Assembly: GCA_963556495.2 (NCBI GenBank)
Contig: OY747702.1
Span: forward strand, 13,204,193-13,268,192
Source of the DNA: Valencia hispanica
Lineage: Eukaryota > Chordata > Actinopteri > Cyprinodontiformes > Valenciidae
Reading direction: 5' to 3'
DNA length: 64,000 bases
Shown here in pieces: positions 1-8,624 of this stretch. Under the pieces are notes generated by a model that saw only the letters and a program-made list of their open reading frames with translations, did not search any database and was not told the DNA's origin. How positions within the stretch are numbered: position 1 is the first letter of the stretch; every line of letters starts with the position of its first letter. The position numbers and the translations under genes were made by a program.

Positions 1-560
1 AGGAAGGCTATCACTCCATTTTGCAACGCCATGCCATACCCAGTGGACAGCGCTTGATTGGAGCCAATTTCATCCTACAACAGGACAATGACCCAAAACA
101 CACCTCCAAATTGTGCAAGAACTATTTAGAGAAGAAGCAGGCAGCTGGTATTCTATCGGTAATGGAGTGGCCAGCGCAGTCACCAGATTTGAACCCCATT
201 GAGGTGTTGTGGGAGCAGCTTGACCGTATGGTACGCAAGAAGTGCCCATCCAACCAATCCAAATTGTAGGAGCTGCTTCTAGAAGCGTGGGGTGCAATTT
301 CTCCAGATTACCTCAACAAATTAACAGCTAGAATGCCAAAGGTCTGCAATGCTGTAATTGCTGCAAATGGAGGATTCTTTGATGAAAGCAAAGTTTGATG
401 TAAAAACAATCTTATTTCAAATAAAAATCATTATTTCTAACCTTGTCAATGTCTTGACTCTATTTTCTATTCATTTCACAACGTATGGTGGTGAATAAGT
501 GTGACTTTTCATGGGAAACACAAAATTGTTTGGGTGACCCCAAACTTTTGAACGGTAGTG
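1..560 (+). mobile_element. Tc1/mariner transposon, 3' half (continues left of window)
   Basis: The 3' part of a Tc1-like DNA transposon: the C-terminal half of a transposase relic, a short AT-rich 3' UTR with an AATAAA signal near 420, and a terminal inverted repeat. The right end reads as a Tc1-type ITR (GTGACCCCAAACTTTTGAAC, then GGTAGTG) and stops at a TA dinucleotide, as expected for TA target-site duplication. The left end lies outside the window, so the full length and the other ITR cannot be checked. Confidence 0.9.
3..398 (+). pseudogene. Tc1 transposase C-terminal domain, nonsense-mutated
   Basis: C-terminal catalytic half of a Tc1-family DD34E transposase, the nuclear enzyme that cuts and pastes the element. 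The frame shows QQDNDPKHT with the second catalytic Asp, then WPAQSPDLNPIE ending in the catalytic Glu, with the family's usual spacing. A premature TAG at 267-269 interrupts the frame; the same frame then continues through the conserved tail (region beginning ELLLEAWG) to a natural-looking TGA at 396-398. The N-terminal helix-turn-helix domains and the first Asp are outside the window. It is inactive as it stands. Family assignment is firm; the subfamily is not assigned. Confidence 0.9.
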
Positions 561-954
561 TATATTAGAGCACTTACTCACCAAAAGTCTCAGACTTCAA
601 TGAGAAACCTGAAGGCCAAGCTTACCTTCAATTCTAGAAAAACATGCAAGAGAGAGCATTTTGAAGAAGGAATTCACCAGCATCCGTATACCTAATGTCA
701 GTCCAGTGGAAGGTCGGGTGTGCATTCTGCCCGTAAAGGTGCTTGCCTGTAGCTATAGCTTTCAATTTGTAATCTTTATATTAATTAAATTGCTCCATAG
801 AAGAGACAGAGAAGGGTTTCAAGAAGGATGTTTTTGGACTACTGGAACCTGTTCTTTGAGCCCCTATATAACATATTAAACTTTGTTGGGATTGCAAGTA
901 TGGCCAAGTACAACCATAATAAAACACCCTATAATGGTAAATAGACCGAATTTA
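561..954. other. Unassigned spacer
   Basis: AT-rich DNA between two Tc1 relics. The only ORF is short (72 codons, from 661) and has no recognisable motif. I see no repeat structure, RNA gene or exon here. Confidence 0.5.
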
Positions 955-1195
955 TATACAGATTGTCCTGTCTTTAGCTCCATCCATCTTCCCACCAACT
1001 CGGACCAGATTCCCTGTTCCTGCTGAAGAGAACATCCCTACAGCATGATGCCATCACCATGTGACACAGTGGGATTAATGTGTCCAAGTTTATGTGTAAC
1101 ATAAAAATCATCACACTGAGCATGTTGCTACAATTTTTAAAATGTTGTATCCTCTGACCAGAGCCCCCTTTCCCTCATGTTTGCTCTGTGCAAAC
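955..1195 (-). pseudogene. Tc1 transposase relic (antisense)
   Basis: On the minus strand this stretch gives scraps of the Tc1 catalytic core: a degraded version of the conserved H-G-G-G-S-I-M-L-W-G-C block, then FSSAGTG and LVRVGGKMDGAK in a shifted frame. At least one stop codon and a frameshift separate them. Upstream on the minus strand (about 1160-1190) is the remnant of the block that carries the first catalytic Asp. No ITR could be found nearby, so this is an isolated internal fragment. It is unrelated in orientation to the Tc1 copy at the left edge of the window. Confidence 0.75.
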
Positions 1196-1238
1196 ATGGC
1201 TGGTGGCAAACTGCAAATTAGATTTCATCAGTGTGTTG

Positions 1239-1294
1239 GAGCACAGCAATGGTTACTGGACCAAAACCCGGACCCTCCGCGCTGGTAGGAGTGC
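1239..1294 (+). repeat. Dispersed repeat R, 5' module only
   Basis: About 56 bp that align, with roughly 75-80% identity by eye, to 55209-55264: both start GAGCACAGC, share ACCAAAAC in the middle and end CTGGTAGGAGTGC. At 55 kb the module runs straight into the longer repeat segment also found at 3881-4158; here that segment is absent. Confidence 0.5.
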
Positions 1295-2040
1295 TGATCA
1301 CTCAACACTCTTAGGTTCAAAAAGAAGAGGGGGAGTTGTGAAAGGCCAAATTCAAAACAAACCAGCTGCTACTCAGAACTTTGGTCTCTTTTTTGCCCGT
1401 GAGCCCGCTGGACTCACATCAGGACAGAAATCAACGCTTTGGGCTTCCATTCTTGCTGGCGAGGGAAGAGGAGCGATCGAAAGACACAACAACCTGCTAA
1501 TTGTTGATCAGGTAAACTGTATCCAGCAGATGAAATAAGTCCTGAACCTGACTTGTTCGAAATACTGCAGAAAGGCAGCGGTCCATAGGAGAAAGACGTT
1601 CCTAGCTAACTGAGGCTCGGCAACCCACGAGGACCCGAGTTCTGGCTAACGCTGGCTAACAGCCGCATCCGAAGCCTCACTGTTAGCGCCCCTTGGAGCA
1701 ACTGACAACTGACCAGCTATAACAACTGGTTTCTCTGCGTTATCGCCGCTCTTTCCAGAGAATAGAATTGTTCAAGTAAAATCATGTCTGGGCAGAGATA
1801 AATTAGCTTAGGATAAAAACAATCCAAGGATTGTTAGTCTATTTCACTGTGTTTTTGCTGCATTTCCAAAAAAAAAAAATTTTTTTCAATTGTTTGGGTA
1901 TGAACAGTGTTTTCAAAGGTTTCTGACTGATGGAGTAGTTTTACATCATGCAACATGAGTTACTTCATCCGACCTGAGTTTTTCCTTTGTTCTTTGGTGC
2001 TAAACTAAACCAGAGTGGCTCTAAGCTGTGCTACATAAAT
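1295..2040. other. Unassigned spacer
   Basis: Contains an A-run/T-run junction near 1868-1888 and the tail of a 116-codon ORF (1188-1538) with no recognisable domain. I see nothing else to annotate. Confidence 0.45.
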
Positions 2041-2504
2041 TAGGGGTGTTTCTCAATGCCAACGAACCTCGCCTTGATGCCTTGGTCCAACCCCGGTTGC
2101 CTAGGAGATACGTCATCAGGGACCGCCAAGGCGTGTTCCAATGTTCATGTGCTACCGAGGCGTCTTTCCTGCGTTTGTCTGCCGTTTAGCTAACTGACCC
2201 AGGATACATGGGAGGTTCTTTGATGCCTTCCCTAGGTCAAAAATGTCTTAGAATACATCGCGGTATTTTCTAAAAGATTGTGGATCAGGAGCCGGCAGCA
2301 GCTACTTCGGGAATTTCCAATTAAAATGGAAGTCAAGTAATTGTAGCTATCGGAAAATGTTTTTTAGATCTAATGCAGTTATCTGTTTAGGTATTAGGGT
2401 TAGCTACTAATGTAAATAAAAACTTTTAAACAAGCATTGAATGAATAAACAGGCCAAAAGCTGAAGGGGTTGTGTGCTAAAATAATTAATAAAATGCAGA
2501 AAAG

Positions 2505-2615
2505 TGTTAACACAGGATTTGACCCATGGGTCAGAAGGGAACGGGTCACAATTAACTGCACAAAACTGTTAAGAACAGGATATGAGCCATGGGTTAGAAG
2601 AGAATGGGTCACGAT
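2505..2615. repeat. Two-copy 62-bp tandem duplication
   Basis: The segments starting at 2505 and 2567 share TGTTAA, ACAGGAT, GAGCCATGGGT-like and GGGTCACRATT blocks in the same order with point differences. Because the unit is not a multiple of three, the minus-strand ORF across it repeats its motif only approximately. Confidence 0.7.
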
Positions 2616-3094
2616 TCTCTGAAAAAAACAGGAAACATCTGGTGGTTTGATTGTGCAAATCGTAAGGTGAAGAGCGTGAGACCAAAGAAGAAAGACTTTC
2701 TGCTTAGCAACAGAAAAGGAATATATTAAAAGGGCTTAGCCTTTCAGGGAAGGACTACAGTCACACTTTGCATATATATGAATATGTATTATTGAGCTGA
2801 TGGGATCCTGTAAGAGAGGCTGTCTCTCAGAATCTGTTGTAATAACTTTGTGAAAGAAATAAAAGGCATGTATGAGGAAAAGTTCTTTGGAGATGGTTTG
2901 GTAAGACTCTCTCCCCATGCATGCCAAACATATATATTGTGTAAATGTGTAATTCTTTTTTTATACTCTGCCACAGGATAAACGAACTGGGAGAGATGAG
3001 TTAGCAGACAGCAGGCTGGTCAGGGACCGGTAGCATAGCAGCGCGAGGCATGGACTTTCACTTGACAAATCACCTCTCGACACTATACTACGTA

Positions 3095-3158
3095 GTAGCA
3101 TAGTAGAGTAGCATAGTAGAGTAGCATAGTAGAGTAGCATAGTAGCTACGCTACTATG
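3095..3158. repeat. 13-bp minisatellite (about 4 copies) ending in a hairpin
   Basis: The unit GTAGCATAGTAGA is repeated at 3095, 3108, 3121 and 3134 (the last copy lacks its final base). It is preceded by the 12-bp palindrome TACTACGTAGTA (3086-3097). The last unit pairs with the sequence after it: CATAGTAGC (3138-3146), a 3-nt loop and GCTACTATG (3150-3158). Confidence 0.85.
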
Positions 3159-3412
3159 GTATTATGATGGGTGGGATGTAAACAGAGCGCGTAGGCAAAA
3201 GGTGGCCTCTGGGCAGCCGTGGTCACATGAGGTAAGTCTGTTTCATTTAACCGTTTCCTTGACTAAGGAAGGACAGTGATAGTTTGTAGGCGAGGGGGCT
3301 AGACTGAGAAACACCCTAGCTCTGCACGCTCCATCTGATTAGTGAGGCCTCTTTTTGCAGACCGCCAGCATTTCATAAACAATAAAGATTGCTACCTATG
3401 GTATTCAAAATA

Positions 3413-3530
3413 CATCCATCCATTATCTATACCCGTCTATCCTATTCAGGATTGCGGGGAGGCTGGTGCCTATCTTCAGCATTCATTGGGCGAGAGGCGG
3501 AGTACACCCTAGACAGCTCACCAGTCCATC
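3413..3530 (-). repeat. LINE 3' UTR fragment (antisense, GATG-type tail)
   Basis: It begins with ATCCATCCAT (the complement of a GATG-repeat tail) and continues with the degraded teleost 3'-UTR block containing GGATTGCGGGGAGGCTGG, TTGGGCGAGAGGCGG and CACCAGTCCATC. Similar tails occur at 28165-28262 and 53510-53725. No coding part is present. Only the 3' end integrated or survived. Confidence 0.7.
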
Positions 3531-3880
3531 ATAGTATTCAAAATACAGATCAGCTTTAAAATAGATAGTTTAAACACAGAAAACTAATCATTAAAGTCAT
3601 TTTTGAAAACGCCTTCTTAGTATGTCAGAATACTAAATTAGATCAATCACTGTGGTGACCGAGCCATAAAATAGATTTAGTTTTCCAAAGGTTATTAATT
3701 TCTAATTCAGCAAATTATTTCATGAAACATTATTTGCTCCAAAGAATGTTTTTGACTCCACGTCTGCTTTGCATTATGAATTGGTCGTCTAAACACAACC
3801 CAAAAGGAGCTAAGTTAGTCTTAAACTAATTCCAATTAGTTCAAGACTAAATTAACTTCACTCCCAAAACTTTTCAATAC

Positions 3881-4158
3881 AAGCCTTGGTCTTTAAGTAT
3901 ACATATTCATACTGAACTGTACCATAACAGTCAATTAATTAGTTATTGTTTCTACTTCTTTGCATATTTGCACATTTGACTGTTTTACTTTTGGTAGTTT
4001 TTTTTATTATTCATTCGTATTTTACTTAGTAGTTTAGTTGTGTGTCACAAGCTTCGTGAGTTTGTTGATTATAGTATTTTGCAGAACGTTGAATTCTTTT
4101 TGTAAATTGCCCTAAGCAATTATTCAAAATTATTCATAGCCAAAACCTACCCATCTGT
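3881..4158 (+). repeat. Dispersed repeat R, 3' module
   Basis: It runs from AAGCCTTGGTCTTTAAG to CCAAAACCTACCCATCTGT and aligns along its whole length with 55264-55785, except that the 55-kb copy carries about 237 extra bases (55485-55721) where this copy reads directly GTAAATTGCCC. No ORF or TIR is evident. The class is unknown; an LTR or MITE origin is possible. Confidence 0.65.
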
Positions 4159-4184
4159 ATAACAACAAGGGGCTTTCTTTACAC

Positions 4185-4440
4185 CCCCAGATCTGTGGAG
4201 TGCATGACTGATGGTTATCTCATGGACAGAACTGAATCTCAGCAGCTCCTCCAGAGTTACCAGGGGCCTCTGGGCCTGTTCTCTGAATGGACTCTTTTCA
4301 AACCTGTCAGTTCAGGTGGATGGCCATATCTTGGCAGTTGTGCCATACTCTGTTTACAGATCATGGATGGCAAAGTGATGTGAAAAAAGATCATTTCTGC
4401 AGAACTCTGTATGATCTGCAGAAGTATTCCTAATAATCTG
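4185..4440 (-). pseudogene. Tc1 transposase relic, N-terminal DNA-binding part (antisense)
   Basis: The minus strand shows the linker between the two helix-turn-helix domains of a Tc1 transposase: EYGTTAK, a degraded G-R-P block, then QRPLVTLEELL and EITISHALHRSG, which correspond to the second HTH region of the family. The frame is only partly open and no catalytic core follows, so this is an isolated N-terminal fragment. In the original element this part bound the ITRs. Confidence 0.75.
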
Positions 4441-5796
4441 TTTATCTATACACACCTCATAGATTAGGGTTTAAAACTGATATTGGACTTGACTCTGATA
4501 AAATATTAATGGATCAAAGCTAATTTTGATAGACCTCAATTAATATCAGTCCTGATCACTTTTTCTGTCTATCACGAAATGGTTTGTTTCTATGAATTAA
4601 CTCCATATAAACCACATTACAATTCATTTAGGGCTGCAGCTTTAACATTGTGCAGTCTTCGCCGTCAGCTGGCACATGTACATTGTCTTCTAAAAGTGAA
4701 TCAGTTTTTCCTGCCAAAGGCCAGCAAGCTTAACACATACTCAAATGTCCTGCTCCGCTGCATCAAAGCACCGGTGACTACATATTGCTGACATGCTGAG
4801 TGAAGGATGCAGCATGTTCCATGATTAGTATTGATCTGAGGTACTGAAATGGCAGAGACATACAGGATCTTTTTTTCAGCAGGCAGTAAATTTCATCTTT
4901 AATTGTGACATTAACTGACAGCATAACGACTGGCTGAACTAACTAAGTAATTACACCGTTAATTTAAAACATGACCATTGATAAAATCATGTGTGTATTA
5001 CAAGTGAAAATATGTTGTTTAATAAAAGTATATAATGCGTGTTTATCTTTGTTGGATAAAAATCTCCTGAAAGCTGACAACCTGAATATAGGCAGACTGA
5101 ACAGACAGAGCACTTCAGGGACCTGCATGTGTCTACTTCTCCATATTAGACGGTCTGTAATTAATCCAATTAGTGCACAGGAACAACAATGGTAACCCTC
5201 CAGGGAATGGTAAGGGTAAGGATACTTTAAAAACACCACGTCAAAACTCACTTGCACTGAACACATGGCTGCATCTTGTATTGTCTGGGGATCCTCACAC
5301 AGATGGCGGAGGTGCACTGATGGGGAAGCAAAGCTGTTTCATGGCCTTAACGCATCAGATTAATTAGTAGCTGCAATCAGTTGCCAGAAGGTCATTTTTT
5401 TATTCATGCGATCTTGCTAGAGATGAATGGCAGTAAATGTTTTCATTTTACGGTTTAAAAAGGATGTGATACAGCTGAAGCAGCAGTACTGTTACTGTGG
5501 TGGTACCAGTGGATCTAGGTAAATATTAGAATAATGAAACTGAATATTTTTATGTTTTGTTCAAATATTTTTATAATTTACAAACTTTACCTCAGTATTT
5601 GGTAGAATTGCCTTTTAAACTGACTGATGTTTTGGTTAACACACACTTTTTCAGCTTGTACTAAAAAGAATTTCATGGAACTGAGATCAGGGCGTTGCTA
5701 TCGATGGTCAATCCAAAACATTGATTTGATTGTTCTCAAGCAAGACTTATTATAGACTTATTGTCCATTTGAAAGAACCACTGCTACGGTATTTCC
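4441..5796. other. Unassigned spacer
   Basis: Overlapping ORFs at 4964-5317 (minus, 117 codons) and 4971-5195 (plus) have no recognisable domain and probably arise by chance. I see no repeat ends. The stretch carries nothing I can name. Confidence 0.4.
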
Positions 5797-6268
5797 CAGA
5801 GGTGGGTGGGAACTAGTTACATTTCGTCAAGGCAAGGCAATTGTATTTGTATAGCACACTAACAACAAGGTGATTACTCAGTGACATTTACTTGAGTAAC
5901 TTTTTGGAAAAATTTTACTTTTAAAAGTAGTTTTACTAAGTCATAATTTTTACTTTTACTTGAGTAATATTATTGTGAAGTATCTACTATCACTAAAAGT
6001 ATTTTGTTATGCTCTTTATTTGTATCAATGCTTTTTTTCATTGTAGTCTTTAAAATACCTTAATTTCCCCATAACTGTCTGATGACATCTTTTTAAAATA
6101 TAAAATCAGATGTTACTCATACTCAAGTAGCCATTTTACCAAATACTTTTTTACTCTTTCTCAAGTAATTTTTTTGGACAGGTACTTTTTACTTTTACTT
6201 GAGTAAAAATATGTTAAAGTAGTGGTAAGCAGACTTGCGTACAATATTTTTGTACTTTTTCACCTGTG
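5797..6268. mobile_element. hAT-type MITE with 8-bp target duplication
   Basis: A teleost non-autonomous element recognisable by CAGAGGTGGG at its left end, CCACCTGTG-like sequence at its right end, and an interior made of ACTTGAGTAACTTTTT and TTACTTTTACTTGAGTA blocks in inverted arrangement. The bases directly outside are GTATTTCC (5789-5796) and GTATTTTC (6269-6276), a 7/8 match and therefore a likely 8-bp target-site duplication, which is diagnostic for hAT. There is no transposase. A short LINE tail is lodged near the left end (5829-5866). Confidence 0.8.
5829..5866 (-). repeat. LINE 3' tail nested in the hAT MITE
   Basis: The sequence CAAGGCAAGGCAATTGTATT and the following TGTATAGCACAC are the reverse complement of the terminal block seen at the 3' ends of the L2-type copies at 53.4 kb and 61.8 kb (GTGCTGTACAAATAAAATTG, then CCTTGCCTTG). 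It interrupts the usual opening motif of the MITE, so it arrived later. Confidence 0.65.
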
Positions 6269-6274
6269 GTATTT

Positions 6275-6530
6275 TCACATTAAGTGCTGTGTTCATGATG
6301 CCATCTATCTGGTGAAACCCACCAGTTCCTTCTACATCAAAACACTCCCACAACATGATAGTGCCATCCCTGTACTTTACAACTGGATGGTGTTTTCAGC
6401 GTCGCAAGCTTTCCCCTACAAAGGTATCGATTGCCATTATGGTAAAACAACTTCTCTTTTAGTTTCATCAGACCACAAGACATCACTGTAAAAATTTGTC
6501 TGTCCCTAAGAGCATTTTCCAACTGCAATC
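6275..6530 (-). pseudogene. Tc1 transposase relic, core region (antisense)
   Basis: The minus strand gives a degraded Tc1 core. The region near the first catalytic Asp survives only as a degraded block (CGLMKLKEKLF in one frame). Further on, KYRDGTIMLWECF, then EGTG and QIDGIM, match the conserved G-G-G-S-x-M-x-W-G-C block and its downstream loop. The two parts lie in different frames. No ITR was identified. This copy differs from the relics at 1.0 and 29.7 kb, so it is a separate family member. Confidence 0.75.
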
Positions 6531-6591
6531 TGGTGGTAATGAAGTAATGGGACTCATATTCATCAGCATCTTAAAAATATTTTGGGATTTA

Positions 6592-6838
<247 letters not shown>

Positions 6839-6839
6839 A

Positions 6840-7985
6840 TGATGGAATATGCTTCAGTCTTTCACAGCTAAGAAAAAGAATAAGTGGGTGGATCAAAAAA
6901 ACAATCCCTCCAGAGAAAAGAGGATACATACATCTATCTATAGGTCCAACCCCCCCAGCCAGGTTTCAGAGGGATTGCAATGCCAGCAGGAAAAATGTTA
7001 TATATTAAATATTTACCAATCTGGAAAAAAAATCACTTCAAATGCAAATGGATAAAATGGTCTGCTGAGATTTGAAATGGATGTCAAAAACAGACAGACC
7101 GACGATGAAAAATTGTCTCATGTTTTATCAACTTGCGCTTGAAGTCATGTTCATTATAACCTATTACGGTAGTAATCATGTGAACAGCCAACAGCGATAC
7201 ACTGAGTGACTCTTTTCAAGGTGAGTGGAACTCTGTCATCATGCTTTTGCTAGGTAAAGCAGCACCTAAAAATAGCGTGGCATGTTTTTCCTGCTAAAAA
7301 TAGGAAAAACTGCTGGCCTTCCTAGCACTCGTGACCCAGCAGGCCAAACCATGCTTGGTTACTTGGAAATGGGCAATGATTTTGGTAAATCACTTCTTTT
7401 TTTTTTAAGTCAATTCTAAGTATTTTCTTTAGAACATGTTCATTCAAATATTATTGTTAGGGCACATTTGCTTTTACAGTAATTACAAACTAATAGGGAC
7501 ACATGCTTTGAGTATCCAATGACAACATAAAAACAAAGTTTTAATTATTTTCCATTTTATTGTTCCTATCGTCTTGACATGACCTGTTATATGATAGAGG
7601 ACACATTACAGGTAAATGAGGGTTTTCTCATTTTGGAATAGAAAAAAAATCCTTTTTTCTGGACAGGGTTAGCAAGAAATAGATATGCTACCTGTCTCAG
7701 AAACGCCACTTGGACTAGATGTGTTTCTAAAGTCTTCATGTCACCCCAAATGCATGGTGCCTCTAAATATACCAAAATAAACATCGACTGGTAATTAGTG
7801 TCAAGGTATACCAAGGTTTAAAAAAAAAAAAATGATTAAAAAAGAACAGTTTTAATATTTTGTCGGAAGAAACATGATCAAATCTAAAGGGAAATGAATA
7901 ATTTGGGGCCTGTGGGAGAATATATCTCCCTGCAAATTGAATCTAGGAATAATATCACAAGTTTCAGACTGCAAATAATCCGCAT
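6840..7985. other. Unassigned spacer
   Basis: AT-rich, with short A-runs at 7398 and 7820. ORFs of up to 85 codons show no recognisable motif. There is no evidence of an exon or element ends. Confidence 0.4.
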
Positions 7986-8201
7986 GTGTACATTTCTAGA
8001 GCCGCCTTTGGAGGTCGCCTCCCTGGTGAGATGTTGGGGGCAGATCCTACCGGGAGGAAACCCAGAGGAAGACTCAGGACACGCTGTAGGGACTATGTTT
8101 CACGGCTGGCCTGGGAATGCCTTGGGATTTCCCTAGAGGAGCTGGCCCAATCGGCTGGAGAGAGGGAAGTCTGGGTCTTGAAGAGATATAGATTCTGTTA
8201 A
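7986..8201 (+). pseudogene. Non-LTR retrotransposon ORF2, extreme C-terminus
   Basis: One open frame encodes the last part of a widespread teleost non-LTR polyprotein: GGRLPGEMLGADPTGRKPRG, TRCRDYVSRLAWECLGIS and LEELAQSAGEREVW are its conserved signatures. It belongs to the endonuclease/reverse-transcriptase ORF of an RTE- or Rex3-like LINE (the clade is my inference). The usual leucine/proline-rich end and GATG tail are missing because the retroviral LTR begins right after. A second fragment of what looks like the same family, from the RT region, lies at 45.1-45.6 kb. Confidence 0.8.
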
Positions 8202-8603
8202 TGTTGCATGAGGGTCTAATTTTGTAGTGCATGTGGAAACACTTAGAAACCGTGAATAATCAAGAGGAATGTGGTACATCCTGTGTGCCTTTTTGTGAAG
8301 AAGCTGTGACCATTCTGTGAAGGAGGATCTATGTGGGAGGAGTTTCTTTTTAACTTGTTTCAAATAAAAACCTTATGCTGAGATAAAGGTGTACTCAGTT
8401 ACTAGAACTGAGTCCAGTGAACGACGTCTCACTGTTAAAAGATATAATTGTTGTTTGTTGTTCTTATTGCTCCTTTTTACAGAAATGAACGAGCACGCGG
8501 GAAGGTGGAATGAGAGCTCAGAGAGAGCCCAAGGTCATAAATTAAATGTGTGTCTGTTCCTTTAAAATAGGCTTTAAATTAGAGTGAAAACACTTTCTCA
8601 ACA
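8197..8603 (+). repeat. Putative 5' LTR of an endogenous retrovirus
   Basis: The region from about TGTTAATG to CTCAACA has LTR properties: a TG start, a CA end immediately before a primer-binding site, and an AATAAA polyadenylation signal at 8363-8368 followed by a short R/U5-like segment. The left boundary is set only by the end of the LINE fragment and the first TG, so it could move by tens of bases. I found no second copy in the window, so identity as an LTR rests on position alone. Confidence 0.5.
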
Positions 8604-8606
8604 AAA

Positions 8607-8624
8607 TGGTGACCCCGAAGTGAT
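8607..8624 (+). promoter_or_regulatory. Retroviral primer-binding site, tRNA-Trp type
   Basis: TGGTGACCCCGAAGTGAT is complementary to the 3' end of vertebrate tRNA-Trp at 17 of 18 positions (the usual base at position 13 is C). It lies 3 nt after the LTR's terminal CA, as in retroviruses. In a live element the tRNA would prime minus-strand DNA synthesis here. Confidence 0.7.

Larger units (their letters stand above)
2043..3316. mobile_element. Candidate non-autonomous DNA transposon, 1.27 kb
   Basis: The ends form a short inverted repeat: GGGGTGTTTCTCAATG at the left and, read on the minus strand, GGGTGTTTCTCAGTC at the right. TA dinucleotides flank both ends (2041-2042 and 3317-3318), consistent with a TA target duplication but too short to prove it. 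No transposase frame is visible inside. The interior holds a 62-bp tandem duplication (2505-2615) and a 13-bp minisatellite that ends in a hairpin (3095-3158). The superfamily is not assigned. The alternative is chance pairing of two unrelated repeats, which comparison with other genomic copies would settle. Confidence 0.5.

Noticed and set aside
3095..3145. Short regularly spaced repeats, CRISPR-like at first sight
   Set aside because: Units are head-to-tail with no spacers, and the genome is vertebrate; it is a minisatellite.
8607..8624. Part of a tRNA gene
   Set aside because: It matches only the 3' 18 nt of tRNA-Trp in complement, next to an LTR end; no cloverleaf surrounds it.
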